From Firmicutes bacterium UBA3871 (GTDB lineage Bacteria; Bacillota; Clostridia; Peptostreptococcales; Anaerovoracaceae), in contig DGGP01000172.1 of the NCBI GenBank assembly GCA_002392265.1, positions 1 to 5,439 of the forward strand: DNA of 5,439 nucleotides, read 5' to 3'. The position numbers were made by a program, and so were the translations under genes. Below the pieces are notes generated by a model, which saw nothing but the letters and a program-made list of their open reading frames with translations, was not told the origin of the DNA and did no database searches. Positions 1 to 5,439 of the stretch are shown in pieces (within the stretch, counting starts at the first letter, position 1; each line of letters begins with the position of its first letter).

Positions 1-1171
1 TGGTGTTGTAGAGGTATTCAACAACCGGGAAGCCTTCACCATTAGGGTAACCTGCTTCTGCGAGGAGCTGTCTAGCCTCGTCGCATCTTGCCTGGTAGCC
101 TTCGTCATCAACTGTGTAGTAGTCGCCGCCGACTGTTCTGAAGTCGTCGCCTGTAGGATCTGCATCATAGATACCGGCAGGAACATAACCTGTTGCAACA
201 ACTTCGCCTCTGCCTGTTACCTGATTGATGATGTAGTTTCTGTCGATAGCCAGTGAGAATGCCTTTCTAACTCTTGCATCGTCGAAAGGAGCTCTCTGAG
301 TCTGGAAGCATACATAGTATGTTCCGATGTATGGGTCAACCTTGAGGTCTCCGGACTGAAGGAGAGCCTGGATTTCATCCTGTGGAACTTCCTCGATGAA
401 GTCGAGCTGACCGTTTCTGAAGCCTGCGAGCATTGCGTTAGCATCGTCCATCAGGTGGAATTTAACCTGTGGAGTTGTGTAAGCGTCTGCATCATAGTAA
501 GCTTCGTTCTTTGACATGAGGATGTAGCCGTTGTGCTGCCATTCTGTCATAACATAAGGTCCATTGGATACATATGTTGCAGGGTCGAATGTCCACTGAT
601 CGCCGTACTCTTCAATGATGTCCTGTCTTACCGGGAAAGTTGCCGGGAATGCGCAAATTTCCTCGAAGTAAGGGCAATCAACCGAAAGGTTAACTACGAA
701 AGTATGCTCGTCAGGAGCAGAGATTTCGAGCTGGTGATTTTCATAACCTGCTACCATGTCAACCATGTATTCATAGTCTGCTGCTGTATCAGGATTTACC
801 AGTCTGTTCCAGCTGTAAACGAAATCGTTTGCAGTTACAGGCTGTCCATCGGACCAAGTTGCGTTCTCTCTGATGTGGAAGGTCCAAGTAGTACCATCAA
901 CATCCCAGGATTCTGCCATGCCCGGAACGAGAGTAGCGTTGCCTTCGCCATCGTTAACCCACTTGATGAGGCCTTCGAAAGCGTGCTGAATCATGATTGC
1001 ACCGTCAACTGCAGAGTTGAGTGCAGGGTCGATTGACTGTGGCTCGGAAGCGAGACATACGTCTACAATACCGTCGCCGGAAGCTGCTCCGCCATTGTCT
1101 GTGTTGCCGCCGCACGCTGCAAAGCTAAATACCATGCAGAGTGCTAACAGCACAACTAAAAACTTTTTCAT
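1..1171 (-). CDS. oppA: Peptide-binding lipoprotein of an Opp/Dpp-type ABC importer, 3' end cut by window edge
   Basis: This is the extracellular solute-binding protein of the importer (family 5, SBP_bac_5), which captures peptides and hands them to OppB/OppC. I translated 390 codons with no stop; the frame runs off the left edge, and relatives are usually about 500-550 residues, so the C-terminal quarter or so is missing. Residues 1-19 are a lipoprotein signal peptide (KK, a hydrophobic core, then FAAC), predicting lipidation at Cys20, followed by a Gly/Asn/Ser-rich linker. Family landmarks: EPQSIDPALN at 43-52, TWTFHIRENATWSDGQPVTA at 95-114, DFVYSWNRL at 116-124, SNGPYVMTEW at 202-211 and RAPFDDARVRKAFSLAIDR at 293-311. 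I chose the start at 1171 rather than the in-frame ATG at 1180 because AGGAGG lies 10 nt from the first and almost touches the second. The gene is last in the cluster, after a 119-nt gap with its own promoter. Mature OppA has five further cysteines (39, 166, 173, 288, 363). The family is certain; the ligand is unknown. Confidence 0.96.
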   Translation of the reverse strand, partial: MKKFLVVLLALCMVFSFAACGGNTDNGGAASGDGIVDVCLASEPQSIDPALNSAVDGAIMIQHAFEGLIKWVNDGEGNATLVPGMAESWDVDGTTWTFHIRENATWSDGQPVTANDFVYSWNRLVNPDTAADYEYMVDMVAGYENHQLEISAPDEHTFVVNLSVDCPYFEEICAFPATFPVRQDIIEEYGDQWTFDPATYVSNGPYVMTEWQHNGYILMSKNEAYYDADAYTTPQVKFHLMDDANAMLAGFRNGQLDFIEEVPQDEIQALLQSGDLKVDPYIGTYYVCFQTQRAPFDDARVRKAFSLAIDRNYIINQVTGRGEVVATGYVPAGIYDADPTGDDFRTVGGDYYTVDDEGYQARCDEARQLLAEAGYPNGEGFPVVEYLYNT

Positions 1172-1181
1172 AATAATCATT

Positions 1182-1187
1182 CCTCCT
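1182..1187 (-). promoter_or_regulatory. oppA ribosome binding site (AGGAGG)
   Basis: A perfect AGGAGG lies 10 nt before the ATG at 1171. A second in-frame ATG at 1180 begins only one base after it, too close for normal initiation. The site therefore fixes the start at 1171, which also gives the more typical MKK signal peptide. It is the best match to the Shine-Dalgarno consensus of the starts in this window, along with that of oppF. Confidence 0.85.
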
Positions 1188-1198
1188 CTATTAGTGCA

Positions 1199-1221
1199 TC
1201 CACATGCGAAATGCATATGGA
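1199..1221 (-). promoter_or_regulatory. Stem-loop in oppA leader, close to the ribosome binding site
   Basis: On the transcribed strand TCCATATGC pairs with GCATGTGGA: 9 bp with one G-U pair and a five-base ATTTC loop. It ends 11 nt before the oppA Shine-Dalgarno. No T-run follows, so it is not an intrinsic terminator. It leaves the ribosome site unpaired. A role in protecting the message or setting oppA translation is inference. Confidence 0.5.
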
Positions 1222-1228
1222 ATATTCT

Positions 1229-1256
1229 AAATCGCGGGTACCTCGCTCCGCGAATT
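1229..1256 (-). promoter_or_regulatory. GC-rich stem-loop between oppF and oppA
   Basis: TCGCGG and CCGCGA form a 6-bp GC-rich stem around a 10-base loop, extended by two A-T pairs beyond one mismatch. It lies downstream of the predicted oppA start point and downstream of the oppF stop. The bases after it (TTTAGAATATT) contain no proper T-tract, so it is a weak terminator candidate at best. It could instead protect the 3' end of upstream oppBCDF transcripts or the 5' end of oppA messages. Confidence 0.45.
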
Positions 1257-1277
1257 CAGACAATTCAAACTGCTACC

Positions 1278-1306
1278 ATTATACCACCCGTTATAGGATA
1301 TGGCAA
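1278..1306 (-). promoter_or_regulatory. Predicted internal sigma-A promoter for oppA
   Basis: The -35 box TTGCCA (1306-1301, five of six consensus bases) is followed by a 17-bp spacer and a perfect -10 box TATAAT (1283-1278). TGG directly before the -10 makes an extended -10 element. The -35 box overlaps the final codons of oppF, including that for Cys330. Transcription would begin near 1271 and give a leader of about 100 nt. The oppF stop at 1291 lies inside the spacer. The match is close to ideal, but activity is a prediction. Confidence 0.75.
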
Positions 1307-2292
1307 GCAGCAAAGTGGTCGGGTTCAATTTCTCTCCACTCAGGCACTTCCTGCTTGCAACGCTCTGTTGCATAAGGGCATCTGGTGTGGAAACGGCAAC
1401 CACTCGGTGGATTGATCGGGCTCGGGATGTCTCCCTCGAGCACAATTCTCTGACGTGTCTTGCTGACCTCAGGATCAGGAATAGGTACTGCCGAAAGGAG
1501 CGTCTTTGTGTAAGGATGCAGCGGATTGTCGTAAAGCTCACGGCTGGCGCCCAGCTCTACCATGTTTCCGAGATACATTACACCTATACGGTCAGAGATA
1601 TGTCTTACTACCGAAATATCATGCGCGATGAAGAGATAAGTCAGACCCAGCTCTTCCTGCATGTCCTCGAGCATATTTACAATCTGCGACTGAATTGATA
1701 CATCAAGCGCCGAAATAGGCTCGTCGCAGACGATGAACTCCGGGTTCACGGCCAGCGCACGGGCAATACCGATACGCTGCTGCTGTCCGCCGGAGAATTC
1801 GTGAGGATAACGGTTTGACTGCTCTGCATTGAGTCCTACCGTCTCCAGGAGCTCGTTGATGCGGTTTGTACGCTCTTCCTTTGTTTTGCACATGTTGTGA
1901 ATGTCGAGAGCTTCGCCGACGATTTCACCTACAGTCATACGAGGGTCGAGCGATGCGGAAGGGTCCTGGAAGATGATTTGCATCTTTCTGCGATAAGGGA
2001 GCATCTTTGGCTGATTCTTGCCGTTAGCTCCGTCATAGATGACCTCTCCGTCATATATGATTTTACCGGAAGTAGGCTCGTGAAGTCTCAGAATCGTACG
2101 TCCGAGAGTGGTCTTTCCGCAGCCGGATTCGCCAACGAGTCCGAAGGTTTCACCCTTGCGGATAAAGCAGTTTACGGATTCTACTGCCTGTACCCACTTT
2201 GCATTGCCTTTTCCGCCCTGAATCGGGAAATATTTTTTAAGGTTCTCTACCTGAAGGAGAACCGGATTGTTGCTTTTGTCTCCGCCTGCCAT
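1291..2292 (-). CDS. oppF: Peptide ABC importer ATP-binding subunit F
   Basis: This is the second ATPase of the importer, working on the cytoplasmic side as a heterodimer with OppD. Its 333 residues are a normal length. The set of ATPase motifs is complete: Walker A GESGCGKT at 54-61, Q-loop Gln109 in FQDP, signature FSGGQQQR at 166-173, Walker B FIVCDEP at 186-192 with catalytic Glu191, D-loop SALD at 194-197, and switch His224. The C-terminal oligopeptide-transporter extension has [11 protein letters not shown] at 256-266 and then four cysteines (299, 305, 312, 330) spaced C-x5-C-x6-C-x17-C. The start follows the oppD stop directly (TAAATG), and an AGGAGG at 2306-2301 inside the end of oppD sits 8 nt upstream, suggesting coupled translation. 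F rather than D is assigned from the FSGGQQQR signature and its position after oppD; dppF or appF would be equally fair names. Confidence 0.96.
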   Translation of the reverse strand: MAGGDKSNNPVLLQVENLKKYFPIQGGKGNAKWVQAVESVNCFIRKGETFGLVGESGCGKTTLGRTILRLHEPTSGKIIYDGEVIYDGANGKNQPKMLPYRRKMQIIFQDPSASLDPRMTVGEIVGEALDIHNMCKTKEERTNRINELLETVGLNAEQSNRYPHEFSGGQQQRIGIARALAVNPEFIVCDEPISALDVSIQSQIVNMLEDMQEELGLTYLFIAHDISVVRHISDRIGVMYLGNMVELGASRELYDNPLHPYTKTLLSAVPIPDPEVSKTRQRIVLEGDIPSPINPPSGCRFHTRCPYATERCKQEVPEWREIEPDHFAACHIL

Positions 2293-3297
2293 TTAGTTCC
2301 CCTCCTTTTCTTTTGTTGCGAGCAGCCAGCATGCCGCTCTGTGTCCGTTTCCAAGTTCAACTGTAGGAGGCTGCTTGCGCAGGCATATCTTCATGCAGTG
2401 CTCGCAGCGTGCGCCGAAACCGCAGCCCTCAGGAGGGTTCAGCATATCTACAGGAGATCCTTCGATAGGAATCAGTCTCTCGTATATCTTTTCATCTACA
2501 CGAGGCATAGATCGGAGCAGACCCTTTGTATAAGGATGGCTCGGGTTGTAGAAAATATCGTTTACATTACCCTGCTCTACAATCTTGCCCGCATACATTA
2601 CGGATACCTTGTCACAAATTTCCGCAACTACGCCCAGGTTGTGAGTGATAAAGATGATGGACATCTGAGTCTTTTTCTGAATGTCCTTCATCAGCTCGAG
2701 AATCTGTGCCTGAATTGTTACATCAAGTGCAGTGGTAGGTTCGTCCGCAATGAGGAGCTTTGGATGGCAAATCAGTCCCATCGCAATCATTACGCGCTGA
2801 CGCATACCGCCGGAAAGCTCGTGCGGATACTGCTTGATACGCTTGTCAGGGTTGTTGATACCAACAAGAGTCAGCATCTCGATTGCGCGCTTTTTAGCCT
2901 CTTCTCTGCCGATGCTCTTGTCATGGCAAAGGAGAGCCTCCATCAGCTGGTTTCCTATAGTATATACAGGATTCAAGCATGTCATAGGATTCTGGAAGAT
3001 CATGCTGACCTCGCGTCCGCGGAAATCCTCCATCTGTTTTTTGTCGTATTCGAGCAGGTTCTTTCCTTCGAAAAGGATTTCACCGCCGACTACCTTGCCC
3101 GGGCTTGCGAGGAGGCCGATGATGGTGTAAGCCTCTACAGACTTACCGGAGCCGGACTCACCTACAATGCCCATTACTTCGCTGTAGCCCATCTCGTAGG
3201 AGATACCGCCTACAGCCTTTACTTCACCTACAGGTGTGAAGAATGATACCTTGAGGTCCTTGACCTCGATTAATTTCTTTTCGTTGTTCATTTCCAT
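2293..3297 (-). CDS. oppD: Peptide ABC importer ATP-binding subunit D
   Basis: This is the first ATPase of the importer (334 residues, normal length), pairing with OppF to drive OppB/OppC. Motifs in order: Walker A GESGSGKS at 46-53, Q-loop Gln102 in FQNP, signature LSGGMRQR at 161-168, Walker B LLIADEP at 181-187 with catalytic Glu186, D-loop TALD at 189-192, and switch His219. The tail has NPSHPYTKGLL at 251-261 and cysteines 292, 298, 305 and 323, the same C-x5-C-x6-C-x17-C spacing as OppF, plus an extra Cys301. Some family members are known to hold a [4Fe-4S] cluster in this region. Met1 is preferred over Met3 because it is better placed relative to the Shine-Dalgarno. The gene begins 11 nt after oppC ends and abuts oppF. 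Catalytic residues look intact. Confidence 0.96.
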   Translation of the reverse strand: MEMNNEKKLIEVKDLKVSFFTPVGEVKAVGGISYEMGYSEVMGIVGESGSGKSVEAYTIIGLLASPGKVVGGEILFEGKNLLEYDKKQMEDFRGREVSMIFQNPMTCLNPVYTIGNQLMEALLCHDKSIGREEAKKRAIEMLTLVGINNPDKRIKQYPHELSGGMRQRVMIAMGLICHPKLLIADEPTTALDVTIQAQILELMKDIQKKTQMSIIFITHNLGVVAEICDKVSVMYAGKIVEQGNVNDIFYNPSHPYTKGLLRSMPRVDEKIYERLIPIEGSPVDMLNPPEGCGFGARCEHCMKICLRKQPPTVELGNGHRAACWLLATKEKEGN

Positions 3298-3301
3298 GCC
3301 T

Positions 3302-3310
3302 TCACCCCCT
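3302..3310 (-). promoter_or_regulatory. oppD ribosome binding site, overlapping the oppC stop
   Basis: AGGGGGTGA follows the anti-Shine-Dalgarno complement AAGGAGGTGA with a G in place of the central A, and begins within the oppC TAG stop. The G core ends 7 nt before the ATG at 3297 and 13 nt before the alternative ATG at 3291, which favours the first. It occupies nearly all of the 11-nt oppC-oppD gap. Confidence 0.65.
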
Positions 3311-4364
3311 ATTTCTTAAGACGCGGATCGAGTGCGTCACGCAGTCCGTCGCCTACGAGATTCAGAGAGAGAATCAGCAGTGACAGGATGATTGCAGGAA
3401 TAATTAATCTGTACGGATATGTATAGATTCCGCCGAGTGCATCGGATGCCATCGAACCGAGGGATGTCATCGGTGCTGCCACGCCGATACCGAGGAATGA
3501 CAGGAATGACTCAAGGAAGATAGCGGACGGAATCTGCATAGCTGTAGTAACTATAATCTGTCCGATACAGTTTGGCCACAGATGTCTCTTTACGATTCTC
3601 TTTGAGCCTGCACCGAGCGCTCTCGCAGCTGTAACGTATTCCTGCTGCTTGAGCATCAGTACCTGACCGCGGATGATACGGGACATTGTAACCCAGTATA
3701 AAAGTCCAAACGCGATGAATATCGCAATCAGCGACGGGCCGGTCTGCGCAACCGAATGTGCCAGTGCCGAGTAGCTGGAATTACACCAGTTCTGAATAGG
3801 AATCTTGATGGTGATGGAAATCAGCAGAACTACCAGTACTTCCGGAATGGAGTAGATGAGCTCTACTATACGCATCATGATATCGTCCACTCTGCCGCCC
3901 ACAAAGCCGGAGATGGAACCGTATACAGTACCGATTACAAGTACGATGGCGGAAGCGCAAACACCGACAAGCAGTGAAATACGGCTGCCGTACATTGTAC
4001 GAAGCATCAGGTCGCGACCGAATTTATCGGTACCGAACGGATGCTGCAGGCTCATACCCAGGTTTTCCTGGCCACGAACCATTGTTGTATAGTCGTTTTC
4101 AAAGAAAAGCGGACCTACGAATGCAAACAGAATGATTACGACCAGAAGGCCGAGTGCGAACATTGCCACGGTATTCTGCTTGAATCTGCGAACAGCGTCC
4201 TGCCAGTAAGTAACAGGCGGTGCCTTTTCTATAAAGTTCTCTTTTGCTTCGTCCGATGCCAGCTCAAAGTCGTCAGGCAGGAATTCGAAGTTCGGATCGG
4301 GGAGTCTGTCCCAGTCCGGCTGAAGAGAAAGCATTCTCTTTAAGTCTTTTGTTGCTTCTGTCAT
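3309..4364 (-). CDS. oppC: Peptide ABC importer permease C
   Basis: One of two membrane subunits forming the peptide channel. At 351 residues it is longer than the roughly 300 typical of OppC. Residues 1-65 are cytoplasmic, acidic over the first 46, and end in the family's WQDAVRRFKQN element before the first helix. Likely membrane helices are near 66-88, 128-153, 167-187, 208-230, 265-293 and 317-339. The conserved outward segment HPFGTDKFGRD is at 108-118. The cytoplasmic EAA-type coupling loop, EYVTAARALGAGSKRIVKR, is at 242-260 and should contact an ATPase. The C-terminus VGDGLRDALDPRLKK is a family hallmark. An unusually long outward loop lies at about 188-209. The ATG shares one base with the oppB stop (TGATG), and AGGGAGG at 4380-4374 sits 9 nt upstream, so translation is probably coupled to oppB. 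Confidence 0.95.
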   Translation of the reverse strand: MTEATKDLKRMLSLQPDWDRLPDPNFEFLPDDFELASDEAKENFIEKAPPVTYWQDAVRRFKQNTVAMFALGLLVVIILFAFVGPLFFENDYTTMVRGQENLGMSLQHPFGTDKFGRDLMLRTMYGSRISLLVGVCASAIVLVIGTVYGSISGFVGGRVDDIMMRIVELIYSIPEVLVVLLISITIKIPIQNWCNSSYSALAHSVAQTGPSLIAIFIAFGLLYWVTMSRIIRGQVLMLKQQEYVTAARALGAGSKRIVKRHLWPNCIGQIIVTTAMQIPSAIFLESFLSFLGIGVAAPMTSLGSMASDALGGIYTYPYRLIIPAIILSLLILSLNLVGDGLRDALDPRLKK

Positions 4365-5299
4365 CAGTGCTCGCCTCCCTTCGTAATATCGATACGAGGG
4401 TCGATTACCTTGTACAGAATATCAACCACGAGGTTCATAAATATAACGAGTGCCGCCAGGAAAATGGTGGTCGCCATGATGATAGGATAGTCACGGTTAA
4501 GTACGCTCTGGACAAAATATCGTCCGAGTCCCGGGATACAGAATACTGTCTCGGCAACGAAACCGCCGGTAACGATACCTGCAGTCAGAGGGCCGAGGTA
4601 AGTAACAACCGGAATGAGTGCGTTACGAAGCGCATGCTTGAATATAATAGCCTTTCCCTTTACGCCCTTTGCTCTCGCAGTACGGATGTAATCCTGATTG
4701 ATTGCGTCGAGCATACTGGAACGGGAAAGTCTGCCGAGGTAGCACATCGGATAGAATGCCAGTGTAAATGACGGCATGATATAGCTGGTCCAGCCGTTAA
4801 GACCCATAGTCGGCAGCCAGTGCAGCTTTACGCCGAAGAAAATGAGGAGCAGTGTAGCAACTACGAAGCCCGGTATGGATATACCCAGCGTCATGACCAC
4901 TCGCAAAAACGAGTCCATCTTTCCTCCTCGATAATATGCCGCTATACATCCCATAGGGACGCCGAATAATACCGCCACTATAACAGCAACTATACCTACC
5001 CTGAGTGATACAGGGAACATCTCGATGATAATGTCTGTTACAGGTCTGTTTTTCTGCATCTTTAAGCTGACGCCGAAATCACCGTGAAAGGCATTTACGA
5101 GATAGTTCTTCAGCTGAACATGCAGAGGCTGGTCGAGACCATACTTTGCATACAGAGCGTCGAGTACTGCCTGTGACGGAGCCTTTTCGCTCAGGAACGG
5201 TCCGCCCGGAACCAGGTTCATGAGCAGGAAAGTAAGTGATGCAATGAGAAGAAGCACTACAATTGCCATAATAATTCTCTTGCAAATGTACTTTGCCAT
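4364..5299 (-). CDS. oppB: Peptide ABC importer permease B
   Basis: First gene of the unit and partner of OppC in the membrane channel. It has 311 residues, normal for OppB/DppB. The opening helix at 9-30 leads into the characteristic PGGPF at 31-35 and YGLDQPL at 53-59. Further helices are likely near 98-122, 133-157, 173-190, 228-254 and 273-297. The EAA-type coupling loop, DYIRTARAKGVKGKAIIFKH, is at 203-222, followed by ALRNALIP. The tail has the conserved DILYKVIDPRI at 293-303. The start at 5299 is supported by AAAGGTGG, whose core AGGTGG (5314-5309) ends 9 nt before the ATG. No truncation or frameshift is seen. It is preceded by a promoter and a structured leader. Opp and Dpp permeases cannot be told apart by sequence here. 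Confidence 0.95.
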   Translation of the reverse strand: MAKYICKRIIMAIVVLLLIASLTFLLMNLVPGGPFLSEKAPSQAVLDALYAKYGLDQPLHVQLKNYLVNAFHGDFGVSLKMQKNRPVTDIIIEMFPVSLRVGIVAVIVAVLFGVPMGCIAAYYRGGKMDSFLRVVMTLGISIPGFVVATLLLIFFGVKLHWLPTMGLNGWTSYIMPSFTLAFYPMCYLGRLSRSSMLDAINQDYIRTARAKGVKGKAIIFKHALRNALIPVVTYLGPLTAGIVTGGFVAETVFCIPGLGRYFVQSVLNRDYPIIMATTIFLAALVIFMNLVVDILYKVIDPRIDITKGGEH

Positions 5300-5308
5300 A
5301 AAAATTTT

Positions 5309-5314
5309 CCACCT
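5309..5314 (-). promoter_or_regulatory. oppB ribosome binding site (AGGTGG)
   Basis: AGGTGG, one base off AGGAGG, ends 9 nt before the oppB ATG, with an A/T-only spacer. It lies downstream of and outside the leader stem-loop, so that structure does not directly cover it. Confidence 0.7.
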
Positions 5315-5343
5315 TTCTTTGCATTAAATGCTAATATGCGTTC

Positions 5344-5398
5344 AAGTGTATTATTGACACCCGCAAATCGCAGAAAGTCAATATCCCTCCATACACTC
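5344..5398 (-). promoter_or_regulatory. Nested stem-loop in the oppB leader (unclassified)
   Basis: On the transcribed strand three stems stack in one arm. The outer stem, GAGTGTAT with ATACACTT, is 8 bp ending in a G-U pair (5398-5391 with 5344-5351). The middle stem, TATTGAC with GTCAATA, is 7 perfect pairs (5383-5377 with 5352-5358). The inner stem is 5 bp with two G-U pairs (5374-5370 with 5360-5364), closed by a GATTT loop. The outer and middle stems are contiguous on the 3' side, while the 5' side has a 7-nt bulge, GGAGGGA (5390-5384). It would begin about 5 nt from the predicted transcript start. I do not recognise a known riboswitch or T-box. A stabilising 5' hairpin, a protein-binding leader or a DNA operator are all possible. 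Confidence 0.55.
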
Positions 5399-5409
5399 TC
5401 ACAAAAAAT

Positions 5410-5438
5410 ATTATAAATGTAAAACTTACGAGGGGCAA
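5410..5438 (-). promoter_or_regulatory. Predicted sigma-A promoter of the opp operon
   Basis: TTGCCC (5438-5433, four of six -35 bases) is separated by 17 bp from a perfect TATAAT (5415-5410). Transcription would start near 5403 and give a leader of about 104 nt before oppB. The surroundings of the -10 are A/T-rich. The window ends one base beyond the -35 box, so upstream operators or a preceding gene cannot be seen. Confidence 0.6.
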
Positions 5439-5439
5439 A

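Noticed and set aside
1229..1256. An intrinsic terminator after oppF
   Set aside because: The stem is GC-rich but is followed by TTTAGAATATT rather than a T-tract, and it lies downstream of the oppA promoter, where a strong terminator would silence oppA.
533..1415. Plus-strand open frames of 167 and 140 codons
   Set aside because: Antisense to oppA, its leader and the end of oppF. Neither product resembles a protein family, and oppA reads cleanly through the region on the other strand.
1897..3246. A 449-codon open frame on the plus strand
   Set aside because: It lies wholly antisense to oppD and oppF, whose ATPase motifs are intact. Its translation is rich in Cys, His, Tyr and Arg with no recognisable fold, as expected of a reverse-strand shadow.
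4244..4771. A 175-codon plus-strand open frame across the oppB-oppC junction
   Set aside because: Antisense to two clear permease genes, with low-complexity Ser/Leu runs and no domain. Judged a shadow.
5321..5331. An 11-base perfect palindrome GCATTAAATGC just upstream of the oppB ribosome site
   Set aside because: As RNA it makes only a 4-bp stem with a three-base loop, and as an operator it is short and A/T-rich. No second copy of the full palindrome was seen; the CATAT/GCATTT resemblance to the oppA leader could be chance.
5350..5381. A second possible oppB promoter, TTGACT (5381-5376) with AATAAT (5355-5350)
   Set aside because: The boxes are 20 bp apart, too far for a normal sigma-A promoter, and both are better explained as arms of the leader stem-loop. 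The upstream TTGCCC-17-TATAAT fits better.
5330..5390. A possible 16-codon leader peptide: GGAGGG followed by a TTG start, ending in TAG
   Set aside because: The TTG is only 3 nt from the GGAGGG, too close for initiation, and the peptide shows no run of a single amino acid that would suggest attenuation.

Overview
The window holds one transcription unit, read entirely on the minus strand, so its upstream end is at the right. It encodes a complete peptide-type ABC importer of the Opp/Dpp family (family 5 solute-binding protein system) in the order oppB-oppC-oppD-oppF-oppA. Only oppA is incomplete: it runs off the left edge after 390 codons. The source looks like a Bacillota bacterium of the class Clostridia, probably an anaerobe. 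The reasons are strong AGGAGG-type ribosome binding sites, a lipoprotein signal of the MKKFLVVLLALCMVFSFAAC type, protein sequences that read like clostridial Opp proteins, and a cell-surface protein carrying several cysteines. The genus cannot be told from this window.

Layout from upstream to downstream. Positions 5439-5300 are the oppB control region. It has a sigma-A-like promoter (TTGCCC-17-TATAAT), then a leader of about 100 nt containing a nested stem-loop with a one-sided GGAGGGA bulge. oppB (5299-4364) and oppC (4364-3309) are the two permeases and share one base at their junction (TGATG). oppD (3297-2293) follows after 11 nt. oppF (2292-1291) starts on the base directly after the oppD stop (TAAATG). 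This tight packing suggests translational coupling of the membrane and ATPase subunits. A 119-nt gap follows, and oppA starts at 1171 with a very strong Shine-Dalgarno.

The F-A junction differs from the others. The end of oppF carries a near-consensus promoter (TTGCCA-17-TATAAT with an extended TGG -10), and the leader after it has two hairpins. This predicts that oppA, the binding protein needed in excess over the membrane complex, is transcribed both by read-through from the oppB promoter and from its own promoter.

Working model: OppA, a lipoprotein on the outer face of the membrane, captures peptides and delivers them to the OppB-OppC channel. OppD and OppF hydrolyse ATP on the cytoplasmic side to drive uptake. 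The peptide specificity (oligopeptide, dipeptide or signalling peptide) cannot be read from sequence, so the opp names are by family resemblance. I found no RNA gene, mobile element, CRISPR array or clear terminator. I do not see a wholly new system here. The points worth following up are regulatory (the oppB leader structure and the oppA internal promoter) and structural (matched four-cysteine motifs in both ATPases and an extra outward loop in OppC).
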